From assembly GCF_934277605.1 (NCBI RefSeq), contig NZ_CAKQVD010000037.1:1-18834 (forward strand): a stretch of 18,834 nt of DNA, written 5' to 3'. Each line of letters opens with the position of its first letter. Positions within the stretch are counted from its first letter, which is position 1. The notes under the pieces are model-generated. The model ran no database searches. It had not been told where the DNA came from and saw only the letters and a list, made by a program, of their open reading frames with translations. Origin of the DNA: an uncultured Anaerotignum sp. (GTDB lineage: Bacteria; Bacillota; Clostridia; Lachnospirales; Anaerotignaceae). Of the stretch, positions 14,071 to 18,834 are shown in pieces. Made by a program: the position numbers and the translations under genes.

Positions 14071-14090
14071 GATAATACGGGATAATACGG
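14071..14090. repeat. Tandem 10-bp repeat GATAATACGG x2
   Basis: Two exact adjacent copies, about 180 bp left of the putative attachment site. Possible protein-binding repeats; function unknown. Confidence 0.6.
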
Positions 14091-14149
14091 ATTTAAGTGA
14101 GTAGTATTCTGCAGAAAGAATGAATGAAAAGAGGTAATTTTGGACACAA

Positions 14150-14187
14150 AAAGACCTCGTTCATCCAAGCAGATGAGCAAGGTCTTT
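14150..14187. repeat. Inverted repeat, possible terminator on the minus strand
   Basis: AAAGACCT (14150-14157) pairs with AGGTCTTT (14180-14187), and inside it GTTCATC (14159-14165) with GATGAGC (14172-14178), loop CAAGCA. On the minus strand it is followed by TTTTTG, so it could terminate minus-strand transcripts coming from the island side; on the plus strand the T tail is poor. Confidence 0.55.
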
Positions 14188-14264
14188 CTGAATTTCAACT
14201 GATTTTAACACTGACTTTATCCGAGTAAAGCGGGATAAAGGGGATTCGCTGAAACATTTCAATT

Positions 14265-14283
14265 TATTCCCACTCGAGCGCCA
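14265..14283 (-). other. Putative guaA-type attachment site (att core)
   Basis: The minus strand reads CTC-GAG-TGG-GAA-TAA, i.e. L-E-W-E-stop, the end of GMP synthase (GuaA ends in I-E-W-E). The 3' end of guaA (core GAGTGGGAATAA) is a known insertion site of genomic islands with tyrosine integrases. Sequence on the right is not guaA, so this would be the distal junction, with the island running right toward guaA outside the window. Short match; no integrase is seen in the window. Confidence 0.45.
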
Positions 14284-14377
14284 GACCTTAATTTCTCATG
14301 ATAATATGCACTAATAATACACTTTCCGTCCGCATATTCCACACATTTTGGGCTATCCGTAGCGTCTCCAAGAATTC

Positions 14378-14396
14378 TGTAGCCATTTTGTAGCCA
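14378..14396. repeat. Direct repeat TGTAGCCA x2 with 11-bp period
   Basis: Two exact copies (14378-14385 and 14389-14396) spaced by TTT, about one helical turn apart, 100 bp inside the putative island end. It could be an integrase-arm or excisionase-type site; this is a guess. Confidence 0.45.
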
Positions 14397-14483
14397 CTGA
14401 CTAACAACGCAACCTCCGCTGGCTGATTCACCTCAAAGCCACTCGGTACTATCTATTTCAAATAATACATGGAGGTTTGCAAC

Positions 14484-14873
14484 ATGGAAAAATTCATCTA
14501 CGATAACAGCAACGGTCTTTGGTATGAACTGCAGGGAGATTACTACATCCCTTGTCTGGTTCTGCCGGACACCGAAGAACGCCCTATCGGTATCTGGGGT
14601 AGGAAGCACCTAGATTACATCAAGGAACACCGCCCTGTACTGTACACCGATCTGGTTCTCAGCGGCAAGCTGTACAGCTACCTCGCAGATATTGACACTC
14701 AGGCTCGAAATAAACTCGACCTGCTTGTAACACAGCTAGCGGAGAAAGAGGGCACAAACGACTGTCTGAAAGCGCAGGATCAGCTTGCATGGGTCAGAGC
14801 TATGAACAATATTCACAACCGTGCCGAGGAAATTGTCCTTAAAGAAATGATCTACGGGGAGGATGCGGTATGA
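14484..14873 (+). CDS. TnpV-like transposon-encoded protein
   Basis: A 129-residue protein matching TnpV-type small proteins of Firmicutes integrative elements. Characteristic stretches are Y-Y-I-P-x-L-x-L-P near the start, E-R-P-I-G-x-x-G-R-K-H-L-x-Y-I-K-E-H-R-P-V-L-Y, L-x-S-G-K-L, and near the end W-V-R-A-M-N-N-I-H-N-R-A-E-E-I-V-L. Function is not established; they accompany recombinase and mobilisation genes in Tn4451-like and related elements. ATG 14484 is chosen because GGAGGT sits 7 nt upstream; the ATG at 14469 overlaps that site. It overlaps the next gene by 4 nt. It is the first gene of the putative island. Confidence 0.82.
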   Translation: MEKFIYDNSNGLWYELQGDYYIPCLVLPDTEERPIGIWGRKHLDYIKEHRPVLYTDLVLSGKLYSYLADIDTQARNKLDLLVTQLAEKEGTNDCLKAQDQLAWVRAMNNIHNRAEEIVLKEMIYGEDAV

Positions 14874-15133
14874 GAATCCTTAAAGAATTCTGGTATGGCA
14901 ATATCGAGCCGACCGAGTATGACACATCCTCCTGCAAGGAGTACAAGAAACTGCTGGAGCTGATTTGCAGGAATGAGGAAAAGCGCCAAGCCACCATGAC
15001 GGACGAACAGAAAGAACTATTTGAGAAATACACGGATTGCGTGCGAGAGCATCAAATGACAACGGATTGCCTGATATTCCAGAATGGTTTTAAGTTGGGT
15101 GCCAGAATGATGTTGGAGGTCATGGAAAAATAA
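14870..15133 (+). CDS. Small DUF6809-like protein
   Basis: An 87-residue, mostly helical acidic protein: L-K-E-F-W-Y-G-N-I-x-P at the start, a Glu/Lys helix with D-E-Q-K-E-L-F-E-K-Y, and F-K-L-G-A-R-M-M-L-E-V at the end. This arrangement is that of the DUF6809 family found in Firmicutes mobile regions, named from memory. It overlaps the TnpV-like gene by ATGA and the following gene by TAATG, so the three are translationally coupled. Function unknown. Confidence 0.75.
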   Translation: MRILKEFWYGNIEPTEYDTSSCKEYKKLLELICRNEEKRQATMTDEQKELFEKYTDCVREHQMTTDCLIFQNGFKLGARMMLEVMEK

Positions 15134-15465
15134 TGGATACGAAGAAGGAAAAAATCGAGTCGGGTCTTGAAAAGGAAAAAAGCCTATCAACAGAAGATAC
15201 ATTTGAAGTGTTATTGCCAGAAAGAAAACGCCCGATTGGCAGATACGGCCGATTACACAAAGAGTATTTGAAAATCAATCATCCCATAGTTTTTGAAGAT
15301 TTGATTCGTTCAAACATACTCTGGGATTATTTAGCTGAGATTAACGAACAAGCAGAGGAAAAGATGAAGATATCATCCGCCGTGTGTCCGACATCTGAAG
15401 TTCGTAAGAAAGCCGAAGAAGATGTTTTCACTAACCTAATTTTCCATTTCAATCCAGATAGGTAA
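15133..15465 (+). CDS. Second, divergent TnpV-like protein
   Basis: A 110-residue protein. Its middle (about 32-75) repeats the TnpV core: K-R-P-I-G-R-Y-G-R-L-H-K-E-Y-L-K-x-N-H-P-I-V-F-x-D-L, then D-Y-L-A-E-I-N-E-Q-A-E-E-K-M. The N-terminal leader is Lys/Glu-rich, and the M-N-N-I-H-N-R end of the first copy is lost or replaced by V-F-T-N-L-I. It starts inside the stop of the preceding gene. It looks like a tandem paralogue that has drifted. A terminator follows. Confidence 0.7.
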   Translation: MDTKKEKIESGLEKEKSLSTEDTFEVLLPERKRPIGRYGRLHKEYLKINHPIVFEDLIRSNILWDYLAEINEQAEEKMKISSAVCPTSEVRKKAEEDVFTNLIFHFNPDR

Positions 15466-15470
15466 AGCGT

Positions 15471-15506
15471 AGAGGGCTACATTTCAAACAATGCGGCCCT
15501 CTTTCT
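15471..15506 (+). terminator. Rho-independent terminator after the TnpV-like genes
   Basis: AGAGGGC (15471-15477) pairs with GCCCTCT (15496-15502), followed by a short T run. The 18-nt loop is long, so efficiency may be modest. It separates the unit from the converging mcrC-like gene. Confidence 0.6.
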
Positions 15507-15520
15507 ATGAAATGTAAATG

Positions 15521-16801
15521 TTACGATGATTTTAAGACTGCTTCAATACCAGAACATAGATTGGCCGAAAAGGCATAAATACCGCCTTTTTCCTTTATCG
15601 ACCCAAAAGCCACTTGTACCACATGAATCATTACATCTTTCACATAGTATGTAGAGCATTTCTTGACATTTCCAGGAATATTTGCCGGATCATCTGCCGG
15701 ATATACCAATACAATTTCATTGGTATCAGTGGCACTACAAAAAGCAAACGCCTCATATAGATCGTCACGTTCAACTTCTCCGGTCGTGGCATTCTTGACA
15801 AGTTTGTATTTTGCATCGAGCAAATACATCGGTGTCAATTGACTATCTTTAGTTACTACTTCAATATCCGGAAATACATTTACAGAGTATTTTCCAGAAT
15901 ACGCTTCCTTATATCCCCAACGTACACTATTTTGAGGTAAAATAGTATGTTTGGTATTTCCGATACGCATTCCGGTTGTGACTAGCCACTCCCACAACTG
16001 CCAGGTATCAACGACAAATCCGGGCGCAACAAATCTTCCTGTATCGTAAGATGACCCCAATCCTTTAACGATATCAAAAGAAAGGTCATAAGCAGGCTGC
16101 CATTCTTTGTTTCTTGCCGGAATAGAAAGCCTTTGTTTAGATGGCAATCCTTGATGACCCAATTCGGAAACTGCTGTAGACAGTATGTTTTTAACCTGCG
16201 AATCCGTAGTAAAAGGCTGAACAACCTTCATAGCTTCACGAATTGTCGCATTATATGCATTCAAACGATCAAAGCGAATTCTGGATTGTTCAATACCGTC
16301 AGGATGCCGCTCAAAGAGCACAGACAATTCCAGTTCGCCATCAATGGCATAATCCCAAAAGCGTTCTTTTCTGTATTGCCTTAAAGGTTTTCTTCTGCAT
16401 TTTAGATATTCCTGTGCCAAAATGCGTCCGGCGATTTCATACAAGGAATTTAAATATGATGTAGAAGCCGTAATTCTTTCGGCAGTCAAAATGCTGCCAT
16501 GTTTCGACAGAGTTGACAATAAATACAGGGTAGCTTTCCAATCTGCGCCTGCGTTGTTGCCAAGAAATTTGGGTATAATTTCAAGCTCAACATTTCTTGT
16601 TAGTTGTATAACACCGGCAATTCCAAGAGCTCGAAGTCTGCCATCATATATTTGAAGAGTATCTCTTTTGATTTTCAGATTAGCCGAAATTCTTCTGTTC
16701 GCTTTGTGAACTCCGCCGTATATTTCATCAAGATCTGCTGGATTATGAAATATTGAATCGAGAGCAACTCCAGCGGAGTATTCAACTACTGTAATCTTCA
16801 T
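15521..16801 (-). CDS. McrC-like restriction nuclease subunit
   Basis: A 426-residue protein of the McrC/LlaJI family, the nuclease partner of an McrB-type ATPase. The C-terminal half carries a PD-(D/E)XK core: F-P-D312-I-E314 and L-L-D329-A-K331-Y-K. The N-terminal half (R-A-L-G-I-A-G-V-I-Q-L ... L-E-I-I-P-K-F-L-G, then R-R-K-P-L-R-Q-Y) matches the McrC domain that contacts the ATPase. Its ATG overlaps the McrB-like stop codon by 4 nt, so the two are coupled. Most likely it cleaves invading DNA that is recognised by its partners. Confidence 0.9.
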   Translation of the reverse strand: MKITVVEYSAGVALDSIFHNPADLDEIYGGVHKANRRISANLKIKRDTLQIYDGRLRALGIAGVIQLTRNVELEIIPKFLGNNAGADWKATLYLLSTLSKHGSILTAERITASTSYLNSLYEIAGRILAQEYLKCRRKPLRQYRKERFWDYAIDGELELSVLFERHPDGIEQSRIRFDRLNAYNATIREAMKVVQPFTTDSQVKNILSTAVSELGHQGLPSKQRLSIPARNKEWQPAYDLSFDIVKGLGSSYDTGRFVAPGFVVDTWQLWEWLVTTGMRIGNTKHTILPQNSVRWGYKEAYSGKYSVNVFPDIEVVTKDSQLTPMYLLDAKYKLVKNATTGEVERDDLYEAFAFCSATDTNEIVLVYPADDPANIPGNVKKCSTYYVKDVMIHVVQVAFGSIKEKGGIYAFSANLCSGIEAVLKSS

Positions 16802-17898
16802 TGGTCACGACCTGCAATCGCTTGATAAAGATTGAAGATATTGCTCGTATCAATATCACTGCAAGTTAGAACAGACTTCGTTTCTCCAGCAAAATAAAGC
16901 TCTTCCAACTTGTATGGAGACAACGGAGAATTTGCATTAACCAAGTAACCTATAGAGATGCTGTCCCCAAAAAACAACTCCTCAATATGTGCGTATATCA
17001 TAGACCACGCTTCGCTTGCAAATTGTAATGCCGAAGACATGCTGTCATCTTTAGGTTTCGTCGAAAGGAATACGCCTTGCCCTAATTGATATTCTTTTCC
17101 TCTTCCAATGCAAATTAGTTCATTTATCTTTTCCAGCGCATGGATTGCAACACTATATACATCAGAAGCAGTGCTGCAAGCTGTAGGAATTGGTTGAGTG
17201 CGATCCACGCCAAAGTTCTCGTACAAAACATCATAATTAGGCTTTAACTGGTAACTTTGCCATCTTCTCATAAATGCTACATCTAATGGTGCAACTGATG
17301 CATCCGCCTGATTCATAGCTGCCAGGATATAGAGATTAGGAGAAAATGCATATTCTACCATTTGCCCATCTGCAGGGTTACTGATTTCAAAATACTGCGT
17401 AGCGGGGGCTGTGGTATTATCGTCGTTAAGTCGCTTATCACTTTCAATGGCAACAATACTACCACCAAAAACTTCTATTGCTGGGCCACGGTTTAACTCA
17501 TCAATAATTAGCAACGCTGCACTGTTATCTTGCTTTGCAAATTCATTTGCTCTATACAAAATACCTTCGGTAATACGATATCCGCCGCCTGCACCGAGTT
17601 CTGGTACAATACCAGTCAAAAAATCACGGTACTTTGAATTCTGGTGAAGCGTCGTGCGGAAAACCTTTCTGTTTGTCTTTTTCAGCATAGCTAAATCCAG
17701 ACCAGTAGGTGCGGCTACAGCAGGAATTGGAATACCGGCACCAGGAACATGAGATGGTTGAGCAAGACGTGTACCACCGTTAATAAACGCTTCAGCAACC
17801 TCGTTCATAACACGAGATTTACCCGTGCCCGGAGCACCCATCAACAACACATTCTTTTTGCTACTAAGTAATTCTAATATCTTAATTCTATCGTCCAT
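16798..17898 (-). CDS. McrB-like AAA+ ATPase/GTPase without N-terminal DNA-binding domain
   Basis: A 366-residue AAA+ motor of the McrB type. Walker A is G21-A-P-G-T-G-K-S28, Walker B L-L-I-I-D133-E134-L-N-R, followed by the McrB-type M195-N-Q-A-D block (M-N-T-A-D in Escherichia coli McrB) and R211-R-W. Walker A begins at residue 21, so the methyl-DNA-binding domain that occupies about the first 160 residues of E. coli McrB is absent. The ATG at 17898 is preferred over 17916 because GGAGGT lies just upstream and overlaps the latter. It overlaps the upstream 177-aa gene by 11 bp. It is expected to power and regulate the McrC-like nuclease. Confidence 0.9.
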   Translation of the reverse strand: MDDRIKILELLSSKKNVLLMGAPGTGKSRVMNEVAEAFINGGTRLAQPSHVPGAGIPIPAVAAPTGLDLAMLKKTNRKVFRTTLHQNSKYRDFLTGIVPELGAGGGYRITEGILYRANEFAKQDNSAALLIIDELNRGPAIEVFGGSIVAIESDKRLNDDNTTAPATQYFEISNPADGQMVEYAFSPNLYILAAMNQADASVAPLDVAFMRRWQSYQLKPNYDVLYENFGVDRTQPIPTACSTASDVYSVAIHALEKINELICIGRGKEYQLGQGVFLSTKPKDDSMSSALQFASEAWSMIYAHIEELFFGDSISIGYLVNANSPLSPYKLEELYFAGETKSVLTCSDIDTSNIFNLYQAIAGRDQ

Positions 17899-18421
17899 TC
17901 GTATATGTACCTCCATTCAAAACGTCAATATATCCCATCGGAGTGCTGTCTTTGCGACGTTTGGCAGATAGACCTGATAGAATTGCGTTTTTTACAACAG
18001 GATGCCAATTGTCGTTACGTAGAGATTGCTCGCTTGTGAAATAAGGCCAAACTTTATTAGTATCATCCATAATTAAAAGCAAAATACAGTCTGTTGCATC
18101 GGTAGGAGCCATGTTGGACGGAAAACACTTATTTATGCAACCAATCCGAATTTCGTCCGATCGAGATTTTGTAGGTGTGTGGATCTCTACATCTGTAGCG
18201 TCGTGATCTGCCCAGGAAAAGCAACCTCGTAATATTCTACCATCTTGATTTGGGAACATTTTCTCAAATACTGGTAAAAAATCTTTGGCAGGCCTGAATC
18301 GCAAATCTCGTGCTCCGCCACCAGAGGGTTGATCGTTTGACGTAGCAGAAAACTTTCTAAGATCTCCATCAACAATCTTTTTATAAATAACCAACTTTAC
18401 ATTCGACATAGTATCTGCCAT
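17888..18421 (-). CDS. Uncharacterised 177-aa protein of the restriction operon
   Basis: A soluble 177-residue protein of unknown family, with G-G-G-A-R-D-L-R-F near residue 30, D-E-I-R-I-G-C-I-N near 88 and a hydrophobic strand C-I-L-L-L-I-M-D-D before V-W-P-Y-F. The start ATG at 18421 is fixed by AAAGGAGGT 7 nt upstream. It lies between a probable methyltransferase (1 nt gap) and the McrB-like gene (11-bp overlap). Because the McrB-like protein lacks a recognition domain, this protein may supply DNA recognition, comparable in position to YdiR in the BsuMI operon of Bacillus subtilis. That role is inferred from position only. Confidence 0.75.
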   Translation of the reverse strand: MADTMSNVKLVIYKKIVDGDLRKFSATSNDQPSGGGARDLRFRPAKDFLPVFEKMFPNQDGRILRGCFSWADHDATDVEIHTPTKSRSDEIRIGCINKCFPSNMAPTDATDCILLLIMDDTNKVWPYFTSEQSLRNDNWHPVVKNAILSGLSAKRRKDSTPMGYIDVLNGGTYTNGR

Positions 18422-18422
18422 G

Positions 18423-18834
18423 TCAAACACCTCCTTTTGTTGAAAGCTCTGTCATCTCTGTAGGGATATATGCAAGTGCATTCTTGACCTTGGCTTTTAC
18501 ATAGCGAACACTGTAATTTCCCGGCTGACCATCAAAATGCAGCTCGCATTTAGAAAGGACCAAATCTCGAGTGGCAGTAGATCTTTTTTCAGTCGATATA
18601 TGAGGCTGCTTGCGATCCAAAAGCGGAAAATCTTTCATGATCAATTCCATATCTTTTGTTCCAAGACCATACGCTTCGGCTACATAAACATCTATGTCAC
18701 TACGCAGTTCAGCCATTCTATTACTGGTATAGTAATCGCCATTCATAACAGATAATTGTTTTGTTATTTGGATAATCTTCTTAGCCAGATCGGAATCTAC
18801 TGAAATAGCTGGCATCGGTATGCTGAACAACAAG
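18423..18834 (-). CDS. C-terminal part of a probable DNA methyltransferase (cut by window edge)
   Basis: 136 residues are visible and the gene continues past the right edge, so the true start is outside. The segment R-S-D-I-D-V-Y-V-A-E-A-Y-G-L-G ... L-I-M-K-D-F-P-L-L-D-R resembles the ends of large N6-adenine and other restriction-modification methyltransferases (x-L-Y-G-L followed by x-x-x-F-P). No catalytic motif is in view, so the assignment rests on this tail and on the restriction genes after it. It is the most upstream visible gene of the operon. Confidence 0.5.
   Translation of the reverse strand, partial: LLFSIPMPAISVDSDLAKKIIQITKQLSVMNGDYYTSNRMAELRSDIDVYVAEAYGLGTKDMELIMKDFPLLDRKQPHISTEKRSTATRDLVLSKCELHFDGQPGNYSVRYVKAKVKNALAYIPTEMTELSTKGGV

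Larger units (their letters stand above)
13800..14264. other. Gene-free region left of the putative island
   Basis: About 465 bp without a credible ORF. It holds two copies of AAAC(A/C)CTGAGATT (14006-14018 and 14041-14053), a tandem GATAATACGG pair (14071-14090), a related GGGATAA further right (14232-14238), and a long inverted repeat (14150-14187). A frame at 13748-13984 lacks a ribosome site and runs through the terminator, so it is not called. Confidence 0.6.

Noticed and set aside
1..18834. tRNA, rRNA genes or CRISPR arrays
   Set aside because: No cloverleaf with a CCA end, no rRNA core sequence and no regularly spaced repeats were seen.

Overview
The window looks like chromosome from a Gram-positive anaerobe of the Clostridia, probably Lachnospirales-like. 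The grounds are strong AGGAGG-type ribosome sites, TTGACA/TATAAT-type promoters, short U-tailed terminators, a dlt-like cell-envelope operon, a LUD-domain protein with a Cys cluster of clostridial type, and TnpV-type small proteins typical of Firmicutes mobile elements. This assignment is inferred from gene content only.

Layout. 1-1276 (-): truncated neurotransmitter:sodium-symporter (NSS) family transporter, divergent from a LysR regulator (1466-2350, +) across a 189-bp region with interlocked promoters and a perfect palindrome. 2408-3343 (+): an orphan type IV pilin-like gene with its own promoter, structured leader and terminator. 3421-5210 (+): a 43-codon ORF and a large serine recombinase whose 3' end runs into a convergent Cys-rich gene (5167-5667, -) that looks truncated at the junction. 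5803-6050 (+): a strong promoter, a structured stretch and a terminator, a candidate small RNA or attenuator leader. 6113-11448 (+): a five-gene operon encoding a DltA-like adenylation enzyme, a GNAT acyltransferase, a carrier protein, an MBOAT acyltransferase and an SGNH-like protein. 11453-12238 (-): SpoU/TrmH-family RNA methyltransferase. 12361-12996 (+): LUD-domain protein. 13074-13259: relic of a BRCT-like domain. 13288-13755 (+): membrane-anchored hypothetical protein.

From about 14265 to the right edge the DNA looks like an integrated island. It begins at a sequence matching the 3' end of guaA (coding ..EWE-stop on the minus strand), a known island attachment site. It carries two TnpV-like genes around a small DUF6809-like gene, then a minus-strand restriction operon: the C-terminal part of a probable DNA methyltransferase, a 177-aa unknown, an McrB-like AAA+ protein without an N-terminal DNA-binding domain, and an McrC-like nuclease.

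The most interesting system is the 6182-11381 operon. It has all the parts needed to activate an amino acid (or similar acid), load it on a carrier and export it to an envelope polymer. It differs from canonical dltXABCD: a GNAT enzyme sits between the ligase and the carrier, gene order is A-GNAT-C-B-D, no dltX gene is seen, and the DltX-type C-terminal motif (F-x-Y-x-x-F) is at the end of the MBOAT protein. One hypothesis is that the carrier-bound aminoacyl group is N-acylated by the GNAT enzyme before transfer to the surface polymer.
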